Assembly: GCF_002105195.1 (NCBI RefSeq)
Contig: NZ_MUHU01000002.1
Span: 62,001 to 126,000, forward strand
DNA from: Derxia lacustris
Lineage (GTDB): Bacteria > Pseudomonadota > Gammaproteobacteria > Burkholderiales > Burkholderiaceae_E
DNA: 64,000 nucleotides
Direction of reading: 5' to 3'
Positions 20,279-29,267 of this stretch are shown one piece after another. Each line of letters starts with the position of its first letter. Within the stretch, counting starts at the first letter, position 1. A program made the translations under genes and the position numbers. The notes below the pieces were generated by a model that saw only the letters and a list, made by a program, of their open reading frames with translations, was not told the DNA's origin and ran no database searches.

Positions 20279-20620
20279 GAATGACTCCTGACTTGCGGAC
20301 CTTGCAGGACCGGGCGCTGTTGCCCGGAAAAGCCCGCGGGCGGTCCGTGAACTGATGACTTGAACCCGGCACTCTGGCACCGGACGACTCGCTCCGCCGC
20401 AAATCCGGCGAAACGGGAACCGCGCAGTGTAATCGAAATGTCGGCGACCTCGCACCGACTCAGCGCAACGAACTATGCGGCCTGAATGCGGTGCTTATCG
20501 AGTGTTGGGCTGGCAAGGGTCACCACTAGGCTTCGCCGATCGACATTGCCGTCCCTTCAGCATTGGCGCGCCGATCAGGCGCGGCACCAGCCCAGCCCTC
20601 AGACGCTCAAAAGGCCACCC
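20279..20620. other. Divergent intergenic region, rpsO leader and chemoreceptor upstream region
   Basis: 342 bp with no convincing gene. On the minus strand a hairpin (CCGGGC/GCCCGG, 20310-20327) lies about 20 nt upstream of the rpsO ribosome binding site and could be an S15 autoregulatory element, though I cannot verify the known S15 contacts. A weak TACACT -10 for rpsO lies near 20430. No clear promoter is seen for the chemoreceptor on the plus strand. Confidence 0.4.
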
Positions 20621-22183
20621 ATGCGCACCAACCTGCCCGTGACCCAGCGCGAGTACGACTATCCAGACAGCCAGCCCCTGGTTTCGACGACCGACCTGAA
20701 AAGCCGGATGCAGTACTGCAACAACGCCTTCGTCGAGGTAAGCGGCTTCACGCGCGAAGAATTGATCGGCCAGGAGCACAACATGATCCGGCATCCGGAC
20801 ATGCCGGCCGAAGCCTTCCGCGACATGTGGCGGACGATCGGGCACGGCGACCCGTGGTGCGGCCTGGTGAAGAACCGGCGCAAGAACGGCGACCACTACT
20901 GGGTGATGGCCAACGTCACGCCGATCCTCGAGCGCGGCAAGGTCCAGGGCTATGTGTCGGTGCGCACCAAGCCCACCCGCGAGCAGATCAAGGGCGCCGA
21001 GGCGCTCTATGCCCGCATGCGCGCGCAAGCCGAGCGCGGACGCCTGACCCATGTGCTGCAGAACGGCTATGTCATCCGCAATCACCTGGCCGGCCGGCTC
21101 TGGCAGAAGTTCAACCGGTCGGTCGCGGCGCCGATCGCCACCGCGATGGCCGGACTGGCGGTGTCGTCGGTTGCGGTGACCGCGCTGCTCGGCGACTGGA
21201 GCACGGTGCTGGCCATGATCGGCGTGCAGTCGCTTGGCGGAATTGCCGCGATGGCCTGGCTGCGCGGCCGCATCGTGCGACCGATCGCCAGCTCGATCGG
21301 CTTTGCCAACCGGCTCGCGGCCGGCGACATCGCGGTACGCCGCAGCGATCGCAAGTCGGTCGACGTGGGCGGGCTGATGCGCGCGCTGACCCAGCTCAAC
21401 GTCAATCTCCAGGCCATCTGCGGCGATCTGCATGCCGAGGTCGATGGCATGAGCGAGGTCACGACCAAGATTGCCCGCGGCAATGCCGACCTGTCGGCGC
21501 GCACCGAAAGCCAGGCCAGCAACCTGGAGCAGACCGCCGCCGCCATGGAACAGCTGAGCAGCACGGTCAAGCACAACGCCGACAGCTCGCGCGATGCCAA
21601 GCAGCTGGTGGCCGAGGCCAACGAAACCGCCCAGCAAAGCGGCGCGGCGGTGTCGCGGATGATCGAGACGATGCGCGGCATCAATCAGTCGTCGGGCAAG
21701 GTCGGCGAGATCATCCAGGTGATCGAGGGCATCGCCTTCCAGACCAACATCCTGGCGCTCAATGCGGCAGTCGAGGCGGCGCGCGCCGGCGAGCAGGGCC
21801 GCGGCTTTGCCGTGGTGGCTGGCGAGGTGCGGGCGCTGGCGCAACGCGCGTCGAGCGCGGCCAAGGAGATCAAGGGCCTGATCGAGGAATCGACGGGCAA
21901 GGTGCGTCAGGGCGAGCGCACGGTCGAGGAAGCCGGCGCCATCATCCAGACCGTGGTCGAGCGGGTGGCGAGCGTGTCCGAGCTGATTACCGACTTCGCC
22001 AATGCCACCGAGGAACAGTCGCTCGGCATCGGCCAGGTCGCGGATGCGATCCAGCAGCTCGATGCCGTCACGCAGAACAATGCCGCCCTGGTCGAGGAAT
22101 CGGGCGGCGCCACCGCCTCGCTGCGCCAGCAGGCCGACAGCCTGCGCAGCACGATGTCGATCCTGAAGCTGGGCGGTCGCTGA
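20621..22183 (+). CDS. PAS-containing methyl-accepting chemotaxis protein (Aer-like)
   Basis: A 520-residue transducer resembling the aerotaxis receptor Aer. An N-terminal PAS domain (residues about 15-115, with MQYCNNAFVEVSGFTREELIG and HNMIRHPDMP) is typical of FAD-binding redox sensing. Two hydrophobic segments (about 170-190 and 195-214) form the membrane anchor, then a HAMP-like linker follows. The signalling domain contains the conserved hairpin tip EGIAFQTNILALNAAVEAARAGEQGRGFAVVAGEVR. There is no periplasmic domain. The ATG at 20621 begins the family-like text; the frame is open from 20486. FAD binding is inferred from family resemblance. Confidence 0.92.
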   Translation: MRTNLPVTQREYDYPDSQPLVSTTDLKSRMQYCNNAFVEVSGFTREELIGQEHNMIRHPDMPAEAFRDMWRTIGHGDPWCGLVKNRRKNGDHYWVMANVTPILERGKVQGYVSVRTKPTREQIKGAEALYARMRAQAERGRLTHVLQNGYVIRNHLAGRLWQKFNRSVAAPIATAMAGLAVSSVAVTALLGDWSTVLAMIGVQSLGGIAAMAWLRGRIVRPIASSIGFANRLAAGDIAVRRSDRKSVDVGGLMRALTQLNVNLQAICGDLHAEVDGMSEVTTKIARGNADLSARTESQASNLEQTAAAMEQLSSTVKHNADSSRDAKQLVAEANETAQQSGAAVSRMIETMRGINQSSGKVGEIIQVIEGIAFQTNILALNAAVEAARAGEQGRGFAVVAGEVRALAQRASSAAKEIKGLIEESTGKVRQGERTVEEAGAIIQTVVERVASVSELITDFANATEEQSLGIGQVADAIQQLDAVTQNNAALVEESGGATASLRQQADSLRSTMSILKLGGR

Positions 22184-22207
22184 GCCCGGCACCGCACCCC
22201 GGATCCC

Positions 22208-22262
22208 CTCAATAAATAACTTGTGGTTGTTTGCAACTAGCCATTAAGAACTTAGTTGTCTG
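22208..22262. promoter_or_regulatory. AT-rich candidate control region for the hydrolase/sulfate transport operon
   Basis: A strikingly AT-rich stretch (AATAAATAACTTG, then ATTAAGAACTTAG) in otherwise GC-rich DNA, 140-190 bp upstream of the operon that ends in cysA. LysR-type regulators of sulfur genes (CysB/Cbl) bind such AT-rich direct or inverted repeats. No confident -35/-10 pair is seen. The assignment is by position and composition only. Confidence 0.35.
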
Positions 22263-22303
22263 AACAAGGCTGCGCATGATCGGTCGCCCTGACCGGAGAC
22301 TTC

Positions 22304-22387
22304 CATGCGCTTTCAATCGCCCGCCCCATCCGCTGCAAGGCCTGTGCGCGCCCAGATCGCGCCGATGCTGCTCGCGCTGGCGCGCTA
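22304..22387 (+). other. Possible 27-codon small ORF upstream of the sulfate operon
   Basis: An ATG-initiated reading frame of 27 codons (MRFQSPAPSA to the end LLALAR) ends in TAG 13 bp before the hydrolase start. It contains no cysteine or methionine run that would suggest an attenuator, and its ribosome binding site is weak (GGAGACTTCC upstream). It may be an untranslated 5' leader. Confidence 0.2.
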
Positions 22388-22400
22388 GGCGGCGCAGGCG

Positions 22401-22994
22401 ATGCGTACCAAGGTTCTTCTCGTCCCCGGCTGGCGCGATTCCGGCCCGGATCACTGGCAGACGCGCTGGCAGAAACGCTTCCCGGCATTCCGCCGGCTTC
22501 AGCTTGCCGCCGCCGACTGGGAAACCCCCAACCGCGAGGTGTGGGTCGAGGCGCTGACCGCCCGGATCGCCGAGCTTGGCGCGCCGGTGGTGCTGGTGGC
22601 ACACAGCCTCGGCTGCATTGCGGTCCAGCATCTGGCGCCGCTGGCGCTGGCGCCGGTGGTGGGCGCCCTGTTCGTGGCGCCGGCCGATCCCGAGACGCGC
22701 GAGCCGCTCGCCAGCTTCGCGCCGGTGCCGATGCGCCGGCTGCCCTTCGTGTCCAAGGTCATCGCGAGCGCCGACGATCCCTTCTGCCCGGCCGACCGCT
22801 CCAGCGCCTATGCCGAAGCCTGGGGCAGCCGCATGACGCTGCTCGACAATGCCGGCCACATCAATGCCGAGTCTGGCCACGGCGACTGGCCCGAGGGCCT
22901 CAAGCATCTCGAAACCCTGCGCCGCGAGATCGACTGGAAGACCCAGCCGCGCGAAGTCGTCCGCGCGCCGCGCGCCACCCGCTCCACGACCTGA
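22401..22994 (+). CDS. RBBP9/YdeN-family alpha/beta serine hydrolase
   Basis: A 197-residue soluble hydrolase of the RBBP9/YdeN family. The start MRTKVLLVPGWRDSGPDHWQTRW is typical. The nucleophile elbow is AHSLGC (Ser near residue 68), and the acid and base are in ASADDPFCP and DNAGHINAESGHGDWPEG. Family members are serine hydrolases of poorly defined substrates. It ends 10 bp before the sulfate-binding protein gene, so it is likely the first gene of the transport operon. A role in sulfur metabolism is inferred only from that. Confidence 0.88.
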   Translation: MRTKVLLVPGWRDSGPDHWQTRWQKRFPAFRRLQLAAADWETPNREVWVEALTARIAELGAPVVLVAHSLGCIAVQHLAPLALAPVVGALFVAPADPETREPLASFAPVPMRRLPFVSKVIASADDPFCPADRSSAYAEAWGSRMTLLDNAGHINAESGHGDWPEGLKHLETLRREIDWKTQPREVVRAPRATRSTT

Positions 22995-23004
22995 GGTCAC
23001 TGCC

Positions 23005-24024
23005 ATGAACCGAAGACATGTCTGCGCCGCCCTGCTCGCCCTGACCGCCGCCGGCCTCGCCGGTCCGGTCCGCGCCGCCGGGCCGACCACTCTGCTCAAC
23101 GTCTCCTACGACGTGATGCGCGACTTCTACAAGGACTTCAATCCGGCCTTTGCCAAGGCCTGGGCGGCCAGGAACGGGGGCGAAGTCATCACCGTGAACA
23201 TGTCGCACGGCGGGTCGAGCCGGCAGGCGTCGGCGGTGGTGGACGGGCTGGAAGCCGACATCATCACGATGAACCAGGCCACCGACATCGACCTGCTGGC
23301 GCGCAACAACCTGGTGCCGGCCGACTGGGCCAAGCGCCTGCCCGACCGGGCCGCGCCGTTCACCTCGGCCACCGTGTTCCTGGTGCGCAAGGGCAATCCC
23401 AAGGGCGTGAAGGACTGGGGCGATCTGGTCAAGCCGGGCATCCAGGTGGTCATTCCCAATCCCAAGCTGTCGGGCAACGGCCGCTACTCCTATCTGACCG
23501 CCTGGGGCTTTGCGCTGCGCCAGCCGGGCGGCAACGAGGCACGCGCCCGGGAATTCGTCGCCGCGCTGTTCAAGAACGTGCCGCTGCTCGACAGCGGCGG
23601 CCGTGCCGCGACCACCAGCTTCATGCAGCGCCAGATCGGCGATGTGCTGGTCACCTTCGAAAACGAGGCCGAGATGATTGCGCGCGAATTCGGTCGCGGC
23701 GGCTTCGAGGTGGTCTACCCGAGCCTGAGCATCCGGGTCGAGCCGCCGGTCTCCATCGTCGACAAGGTGGTCGACCGACGCGGCAGCCGCGCGCTCGCCA
23801 CCGCCTATGCCGAGTACCTGTGGTCGCCCGAAGGCCAGGAGATCGCAGCGCAGAACTACCTGCGTCCGCGCGACGCGAAGCTGCTGGCCAAGTACGCCGC
23901 GCAATTCCCGCCGATCAAGTTCTTCGGCGTCGAGGACAGCTTCGGCGACTGGAGCCGCGCCCAGAAGACCCACTTCGACGACGGCGGCCTGTTCGACCAG
24001 ATCTACGTTCCCGGCGGCCGCTGA
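23005..24024 (+). CDS. sbp: Sulfate ABC transporter, periplasmic sulfate-binding protein
   Basis: A 339-residue periplasmic binding protein. A Sec signal peptide covers about residues 1-25 ([20 protein letters not shown]...VRAA). The mature part starts with [22 protein letters not shown] and contains [11 protein letters not shown] and [17 protein letters not shown], the loops that bind sulfate or thiosulfate in the Sbp/CysP family. The ATG at 23005 is preferred over the longer frame from 22849, which overlaps the hydrolase. It feeds the CysTW permease encoded next. Confidence 0.95.
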   Translation: MNRRHVCAALLALTAAGLAGPVRAAGPTTLLNVSYDVMRDFYKDFNPAFAKAWAARNGGEVITVNMSHGGSSRQASAVVDGLEADIITMNQATDIDLLARNNLVPADWAKRLPDRAAPFTSATVFLVRKGNPKGVKDWGDLVKPGIQVVIPNPKLSGNGRYSYLTAWGFALRQPGGNEARAREFVAALFKNVPLLDSGGRAATTSFMQRQIGDVLVTFENEAEMIAREFGRGGFEVVYPSLSIRVEPPVSIVDKVVDRRGSRALATAYAEYLWSPEGQEIAAQNYLRPRDAKLLAKYAAQFPPIKFFGVEDSFGDWSRAQKTHFDDGGLFDQIYVPGGR

Positions 24025-24056
24025 GCGACCGCATCACCTCACCAAGAAGAAGACCC

Positions 24057-24956
24057 ATGTCCGCAGTCGCAAGCCCTCCGCTCGCCGGCGCCGCGCCGCC
24101 GGCCAAGCGCTCGCCCTGGCGCCAGCCGAGCGTGCTGCCGGGATTCGGCATCACCTTCGGCTACACCCTGCTCTATCTCAGCCTGATCGTGCTGATCCCG
24201 CTGGTGGCGCTGTTCCTCAAGACCGCCACGCTCACCTGGGACCAGTTCATCGCCGCGACCACTTCGGCGCGCGTGGTGGCGGCCTACAAGGTGAGCTTCG
24301 GCGCCTCGTTCGCGGCGGCGCTGGTCAATCTGTTTGCCGGGCTGCTGGTGGCCTGGGTGCTGGTGCGCTACCGGTTTCCGGGCCGGCGCTTCATCGATGC
24401 GCTGGTCGATCTGCCGTTCGCCCTGCCGACCGCCGTGGCCGGCATCGCGCTGACCGCGCTCTATGCGCCCAACGGCTGGATCGGCCAGTACCTGACGCCA
24501 CTCGGCATCAAGGTGGCGTTCAGCCCGATCGGCATCGTGATCGCGCTGATCTTCATCGGCCTGCCCTTCGTGGTGCGCACGGTGCAGCCGGTGCTCGAAG
24601 AAGCCGAACGCGAGCTGGAGGAAGCCTCGGCCATGCTCGGCGCGACGCGCTGGCAGACCTTCCGCTTCGTGATCTTCCCGGCCGTGCTGCCGGCGCTGCT
24701 CACCGGCTTTTCGCTCGCGTTCGCGCGCGCCATCGGCGAGTACGGCTCGGTCATCTTCATCGCCGGCAACCTGCCGATGGTGTCCGAGATCGGCCCGCTC
24801 ATCATCATCACCAAGCTTGAGCAGTACGACTACGCCGGCGCCACCGCGGTGGCCACCGTGATGCTCGGCGTGAGCTTCGTGCTGCTGCTGGTCATCAATC
24901 TGCTGCAAGCCTGGCAGGCCAAGCGCTCCGGCGTGGTCGCGGGAGGACGCAAATGA
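24057..24956 (+). CDS. cysT: Sulfate ABC transporter permease CysT
   Basis: A 299-residue inner-membrane permease with about six helices. It has the binding-protein-dependent transport signature ([51 protein letters not shown]), whose EAA loop contacts the ATPase CysA. The text [25 protein letters not shown] is typical of CysT (CysU). The ATG at 24057 follows AAGAAGAAG. The 3' end overlaps cysW by 4 bp. Confidence 0.94.
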   Translation: MSAVASPPLAGAAPPAKRSPWRQPSVLPGFGITFGYTLLYLSLIVLIPLVALFLKTATLTWDQFIAATTSARVVAAYKVSFGASFAAALVNLFAGLLVAWVLVRYRFPGRRFIDALVDLPFALPTAVAGIALTALYAPNGWIGQYLTPLGIKVAFSPIGIVIALIFIGLPFVVRTVQPVLEEAERELEEASAMLGATRWQTFRFVIFPAVLPALLTGFSLAFARAIGEYGSVIFIAGNLPMVSEIGPLIIITKLEQYDYAGATAVATVMLGVSFVLLLVINLLQAWQAKRSGVVAGGRK

Positions 24957-25846
24957 GCGCGCCGCAAAAGGTTTCCGTTACCGAACCGCGCTGGGTGCAG
25001 CGGCTGCTGATTGGCGCAGCGCTGGCCTTCCTCGCCTTCTTCCTGCTGCTGCCGCTGCTGGCGGTGTTCACCGAGGCGCTGCGCAAGGGCTTCGATGTCT
25101 ACCTCAACTCGATCACCGAAGAAGATGCCTGGTCGGCGGTCAAGCTCACGCTGACCGTGGCTGCGCTCGCGGTGCCGCTCAATCTGTTCTTCGGCATCTG
25201 CGCTGCCTGGGCGGTCGCCAAGTTCGACTTCAAGGGCAAGCAGTTCCTGATGACGCTGATCGACCTGCCGTTCTCGGTGTCGCCGGTGGTGTCGGGCCTG
25301 ATCTATGTGCTGGTGTTCGGCGCCCAGGGCTGGTTCGGCCCCTGGCTGCTGGAGCACAACATCAAGATCATCTTCGCGGCGCCGGGCATGGCGCTGGCCA
25401 CCATCTTCGTGACCTTCCCGTTCGTGGCGCGCGAGCTGATCCCGCTGATGGAAGCCCAGGGCACGGATGAAGAACAGGCTGCCATCGTGCTCGGCGCGAG
25501 CGGCTGGCAGACCTTCTGGCGCGTGACCCTGCCCAATGTGAAGTGGGGCCTGCTCTACGGCGTGATTCTTTGCAATGCGCGCGCCATGGGCGAGTTCGGC
25601 GCGGTGTCGGTGGTGTCGGGGCATATCCGCGGCATGACCAACACCATCCCGCTGCATGTCGAAATTCTCTACAACGAGTACCAGTTCGTCGCCGCGTTTG
25701 CCGTGGCCTCGCTGCTGGCGCTGCTGGCGCTCGTGACGCTGGCGCTCAAGAGCTGGATCGAATGGCGCGGCCTGCTGGCCGTGCCGTCCGACGACCTTCC
25801 GCCCGAAAACCCGAATCCGCCGGCCGCGACCGGCGTGCACGCCTGA
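24953..25846 (+). CDS. cysW: Sulfate ABC transporter permease CysW
   Basis: A 297-residue partner permease of CysT with six membrane helices. The EAA loop reads [45 protein letters not shown]. The segment [19 protein letters not shown] is typical of CysW. The ATGA overlap with cysT indicates coupled translation. The C terminus is proline-rich and ends 10 bp before cysA. Confidence 0.95.
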   Translation: MSAPQKVSVTEPRWVQRLLIGAALAFLAFFLLLPLLAVFTEALRKGFDVYLNSITEEDAWSAVKLTLTVAALAVPLNLFFGICAAWAVAKFDFKGKQFLMTLIDLPFSVSPVVSGLIYVLVFGAQGWFGPWLLEHNIKIIFAAPGMALATIFVTFPFVARELIPLMEAQGTDEEQAAIVLGASGWQTFWRVTLPNVKWGLLYGVILCNARAMGEFGAVSVVSGHIRGMTNTIPLHVEILYNEYQFVAAFAVASLLALLALVTLALKSWIEWRGLLAVPSDDLPPENPNPPAATGVHA

Positions 25847-25856
25847 GCCTGCCGCC

Positions 25857-26930
25857 ATGACCATCCAGATCCGTTCCGTCTCCAAGCATTTCGGCGCCTT
25901 CACCGCGCTCAACGGCGTGAATCTCGACGTCGCGCCCGGCGAACTCGTCGCGCTACTCGGCCCCTCGGGCTGCGGCAAGACCACGCTGCTGCGCATCATC
26001 GCCGGCCTTGAATCGGCCGACGCCGGCAGCGTGCTGTTCAGCGGCACCGACGCCACCCATCTCGATGTGCGCGAGCGCCATGTCGGCTTCGTGTTCCAGC
26101 ACTACGCGCTGTTCCGCCACATGAGCGTGTTCGAGAACGTCGCCTTCGGCCTGCGCGTGCGGCCGCGCAGCACCCGCCCGAGCGACGCCAAGATCCGCGA
26201 GAAGGTGATGGAGCTGCTCAAGCTGGTCCAGCTCGACTGGCTCGCCGACCGCTTTCCGGCCCAGCTGTCGGGCGGTCAGCGCCAGCGCATCGCGCTGGCC
26301 CGGGCGCTTGCGGTCGAGCCGCAGGTGCTGCTGCTCGACGAGCCCTTCGGCGCGCTCGACGCCAAGGTGCGCAAGGAGCTGCGCCGCTGGCTGCGCCGGC
26401 TGCATGACGAGCTGCATGTGACCAGCATCTTCGTCACCCACGACCAGGAAGAAGCGCTCGAAGTGGCCGACCGCGTGGTGCTGATGAACCGCGGCCAGAT
26501 CGAGCAGATCGGCACGCCCGAGCAGGTCTGGGCCGAGCCGGCCAGCCCCTTCGTCTACGGCTTTCTCGGCGATGTGAACCTGTTCCACGGCCGGGTCGAG
26601 CATGGCCAGGCGCATCTCGAAGGCATCCAGGTCGCGGCCGACGATCACGCCAGCGTCGCCTCGGCCAGCGCCGTGGCCTATGTGCGGCCCTATGACCTGG
26701 AGGTGGAACGCCCCGGCACCGGGCGCGGCGGCATTCCGGTCAAGCTCGCGCGCTCGCTGGTGGTCGGGCCGATCGCGCGGCTGGAACTGGAGCGGGTCGA
26801 CGACGCCGGTCGCGGCATCATCGAGGCGCAGATTTCGACCGACCGCTTCCGCGAACTCGGCCTGCAACTCGGCGAGCCGCTGGTCGTCAATCCGCGCGAA
26901 GCCCGGGTCTTCCTCGCCGACGGCATCTGA
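25857..26930 (+). CDS. cysA: Sulfate ABC transporter ATP-binding protein CysA
   Basis: A 357-residue ATPase that drives sulfate import through CysTW. Walker A is GPSGCGKTT, the ABC signature is [15 protein letters not shown], and Walker B is [19 protein letters not shown], followed by the switch histidine in [22 protein letters not shown]-type domain follows residue 240 or so ([10 protein letters not shown] onward). It ends the sbp-cysT-cysW-cysA operon. Confidence 0.95.
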   Translation: MTIQIRSVSKHFGAFTALNGVNLDVAPGELVALLGPSGCGKTTLLRIIAGLESADAGSVLFSGTDATHLDVRERHVGFVFQHYALFRHMSVFENVAFGLRVRPRSTRPSDAKIREKVMELLKLVQLDWLADRFPAQLSGGQRQRIALARALAVEPQVLLLDEPFGALDAKVRKELRRWLRRLHDELHVTSIFVTHDQEEALEVADRVVLMNRGQIEQIGTPEQVWAEPASPFVYGFLGDVNLFHGRVEHGQAHLEGIQVAADDHASVASASAVAYVRPYDLEVERPGTGRGGIPVKLARSLVVGPIARLELERVDDAGRGIIEAQISTDRFRELGLQLGEPLVVNPREARVFLADGI

Positions 26931-27067
26931 GGTTTTTCTATCGCTGCAATCGCCGTTGGCTATCCCGACTGATTTGCACGGTTGTTGCTAAAGAAGGCTT
27001 GCGGACCGGTGCCACGACACAGGCCGCAAACGACAACCCGACATTTGCAGACAGCAAGGAGCTCACC

Positions 27068-27283
27068 ATGGCGTTGAACAAACTCAGCTTCAAGACCGAA
27101 GGCGCGGCCTACACCTGCGCGGCCGAAGGCGACCAATCCGGCGACTACGTGAAGGCCACCGACGCCGAAAAGCTCGAAGGCGTGCTGTCCAAGCTCGTCT
27201 GGGAAGTGCTCTACGGCAAGGCCTTCGATGCGCAATCGGCTGCCGCCGCCGCCGAACGCGCGCTGGCCGAAATCCGCGGCTGA
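27068..27283 (+). CDS. Hypothetical 71-residue protein
   Basis: A small, acidic, probably soluble protein (MALNKLSFKTEGAAYTCA...). I do not recognise a family. A good AAGGAG ribosome binding site precedes the ATG at 27068 by about eight bases, and codon use is like the neighbours, which supports a real gene; an in-frame start at 26999 is less likely. It has one cysteine and an alanine-rich, helical C terminus. It stands alone between cysA and a convergent gene. Confidence 0.65.
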   Translation: MALNKLSFKTEGAAYTCAAEGDQSGDYVKATDAEKLEGVLSKLVWEVLYGKAFDAQSAAAAAERALAEIRG

Positions 27284-27298
27284 TCGACAAGCAGTACG

Positions 27299-27317
27299 CC
27301 GGGCCGCAACGGCCCGG
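27299..27317 (+). terminator. Hairpin after the 71-residue gene
   Basis: CCGGGCCG and CGGCCCGG form a perfect eight-base stem with a CAA loop, 16 bp after the stop. No U-run follows, so it may be only a weak terminator. Confidence 0.4.
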
Positions 27318-27344
27318 TGTGCGGCGGGATGCCCCCGTCGCGCT

Positions 27345-27373
27345 CATGACAACAGGCAGGCCCGCTTGTCATG
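27345..27373. repeat. Inverted repeat CATGACAA/TTGTCATG
   Basis: A perfect eight-base inverted repeat separated by 13 bases in the convergent intergenic region between the 71-residue gene and the TauE/SafE permease gene. It could be an RNA hairpin or a protein-binding site; nothing in the sequence decides this. Confidence 0.4.
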
Positions 27374-27408
27374 AATCAAACAAATCCAACACTGTGTTTG
27401 CCACCAAG

Positions 27409-27422
27409 TTGATCCAGATCAT
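27409..27422. promoter_or_regulatory. Candidate FNR/ANR-type box
   Basis: TTGATCCAGATCAT matches the FNR/ANR consensus TTGAT-N4-ATCAA at nine of ten positions. It lies between convergent genes, with no annotated start downstream on either strand and no obvious -10, so its target is unclear. Confidence 0.35.
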
Positions 27423-27479
27423 GCGAGGCACTTGCCAAGCGTGACGCCGCGATGACGGTTCACGCCCGGCAGTCGGCGT

Positions 27480-28310
27480 TCAGGCAAACACCAGCTTGGC
27501 GCCGATCACGATCAGCATCGTCGCGAGAAAGCCGCGCAGCAGCTTTTCGGGCACGCGCGCCGTCAGATGGCTGCCGAGCGTGATGGCCGGCAGCGAGCCG
27601 ACCAGCAACGCCGCCAGCATCGACCAGTTGACGCTGCCCATGATGGCGTGGCCCGCGCCCGCCACCAGCGTGAGCGGCACCGCATGCGCGATGTCCGAAC
27701 CGACGATGCGGCGCGCCGGCGCATTGGCATACAGGAACATCAGCGCCACCACGCCGAGCGCGCCCGCGCCCACCGAGGTAAGCGCGACCAGCGTGCCGAT
27801 GGTGACGCCGAGCAGAAACGTCGGCAGCCAGCGCACGGCCTCGGGATCGCGCGCGGCGGCGCTGCCGACCGTGCCGCCCGCCGCCTGGCGCCGCGCCGCA
27901 AAGCGCTGACCGAGCGCGCGAATCTGGTTGCGCAGCACGATGGCCGTCGCGGTGAGAAACAGCGCCACGCCCAGACCGCGCGCCATCACCTTGGCCAGCG
28001 CGCCGTTGTCGAGCCCGGCCAGATGCAGGCCGCCGAGCGTGAGCGCCGCCGCCGGCACCGAGCCGGCCACCAGCCAGCCGGTGATGTGCCAGTTGACGTT
28101 GCCCTTGCGCGCATGGGTGACGATGCCGCCGGCCTTGGTGACGGAGGCGAACAGCAGATCGGTGCCGACCGCCACCGTCGCCGGCACGCCGAACACCAGC
28201 GTGAGCAGCGGCGTCATCAGCGAGCCTCCACCGACGCCAGTCATGCCGACGATGAAGCCGACGAAGGCACCGCCGAGCACGAACTGGAAGAAATGCAGAT
28301 CGAAGCTCAC
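27480..28310 (-). CDS. TauE/SafE-family permease (sulfite/sulfonate exporter type)
   Basis: A 276-residue inner-membrane protein with about eight helices. The N-terminal repeat FVGFIVGMTGVGGGSLMTPLL is the TauE/SafE hallmark, and a second, less conserved half follows. Family members move sulfite, sulfoacetate or related anions; here the position at the end of the sulfate-reduction cluster suggests relief of excess sulfite (inference). The start is the GTG at 28310 that overlaps the stop of the ferredoxin-NADP reductase gene (GTGA), implying coupled translation. The frame is open to 28766 but that part lies within the upstream gene. Confidence 0.87.
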   Translation of the reverse strand: MSFDLHFFQFVLGGAFVGFIVGMTGVGGGSLMTPLLTLVFGVPATVAVGTDLLFASVTKAGGIVTHARKGNVNWHITGWLVAGSVPAAALTLGGLHLAGLDNGALAKVMARGLGVALFLTATAIVLRNQIRALGQRFAARRQAAGGTVGSAAARDPEAVRWLPTFLLGVTIGTLVALTSVGAGALGVVALMFLYANAPARRIVGSDIAHAVPLTLVAGAGHAIMGSVNWSMLAALLVGSLPAITLGSHLTARVPEKLLRGFLATMLIVIGAKLVFA

Positions 28311-29248
28311 CAGTAGTTCTCCACCGCCATCGTGCCGGGCACGCCGCGCCGGCTCACGGCAAAGCCGGACTTCGCGAGCTGCTTGCGGATGTCGTCGACC
28401 ATTTCCGGGTTGCCGCAGATCATCACGCGGCTGGTCGCGGGATCGAGCTTGAGGCCGGCCTCGGCTTCGAGGCTGCCGTCGGCGAGCGCTGTCGTGATGC
28501 GCTTGTTGAGCATCGGTCGGCCATCGGCATGAACGGCGGGCGCGCGCGTGACCAGCGGCACATAGACCACCTTGCCCGGCGACTCGGCCAGCAGCTCGCC
28601 GAAGGCTTCGTGATCCTTCAGGCCCTCGATGCTGTCGCGATAGGCCAGCTCGTTTTCCTGCCGCACGCTGTGCACGACCACGATGCGCTCGTACTGCGCC
28701 CAGATGTCGAGGTCGAACAGCACGCTCAGGAAGGGCGCGAGGCCGGTGCCCGAGCTGAGCAGCCACAGGTCGCGGCCGCCCTCGAAGCGGTCGGTGGTGA
28801 GGAAGCCGTAGTTGGTCTTCTCGACCAGGATTTCGTCGCCGACCTTGAGCGAGGCGAGCGTGGTGGTGAACTCGCCGTCGGGCACGACGATGGAATAGAA
28901 CTCCAGGAACTCGTCATAGCTGGCCGAGGCGATGGAATAGGCGCGCCAGACCCAGCGCGGCCCCTTCTTGTCGGCCGGGTCGCCGTCGTCGCGATACACG
29001 CCCAGCCGCGCGAACTGGCCCGGGATGAAGCGGAAGCCCGGCGCGCGCGTGGTGCGAAAGCTGAACAGGTGTGGCGTCCACGGCTTGATCCAGGTGATGG
29101 TCTCACGCGTGTACTTGTCGGGCGGCATCTCGCCCGGAAGCTTCCTGGGCTTGGCGGGCGCGGCAGCGCCGCCGTCTATAGGCGGCGCGGCGGGTCGAGG
29201 CTCGGCCGGGGCAGCCTCGCCGCCCGGCACTTCAGGCGTATTGCTCAT
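28307..29248 (-). CDS. fpr: Ferredoxin-NADP reductase
   Basis: A 313-residue FAD enzyme of the bacterial ferredoxin/flavodoxin-NADP+ reductase class. FAD-binding text is WRAYSIASASYDEFLEFYSIVV; the NADP-binding loop is LLSSGTGLAPFLSVL; CGNPEMVDDI and a short C terminus ending VENYW follow. The first 45 or so residues are an alanine/proline-rich extension that is not part of the fold. The gene sits between cysN and the TauE permease in the sulfate operon, so it may reduce ferredoxin for sulfite reductase, since no CysJ is present. Confidence 0.92.
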   Translation of the reverse strand: MSNTPEVPGGEAAPAEPRPAAPPIDGGAAAPAKPRKLPGEMPPDKYTRETITWIKPWTPHLFSFRTTRAPGFRFIPGQFARLGVYRDDGDPADKKGPRWVWRAYSIASASYDEFLEFYSIVVPDGEFTTTLASLKVGDEILVEKTNYGFLTTDRFEGGRDLWLLSSGTGLAPFLSVLFDLDIWAQYERIVVVHSVRQENELAYRDSIEGLKDHEAFGELLAESPGKVVYVPLVTRAPAVHADGRPMLNKRITTALADGSLEAEAGLKLDPATSRVMICGNPEMVDDIRKQLAKSGFAVSRRGVPGTMAVENYW

Positions 29249-29267
29249 GGGAGGAGAGGCTGCGCTT

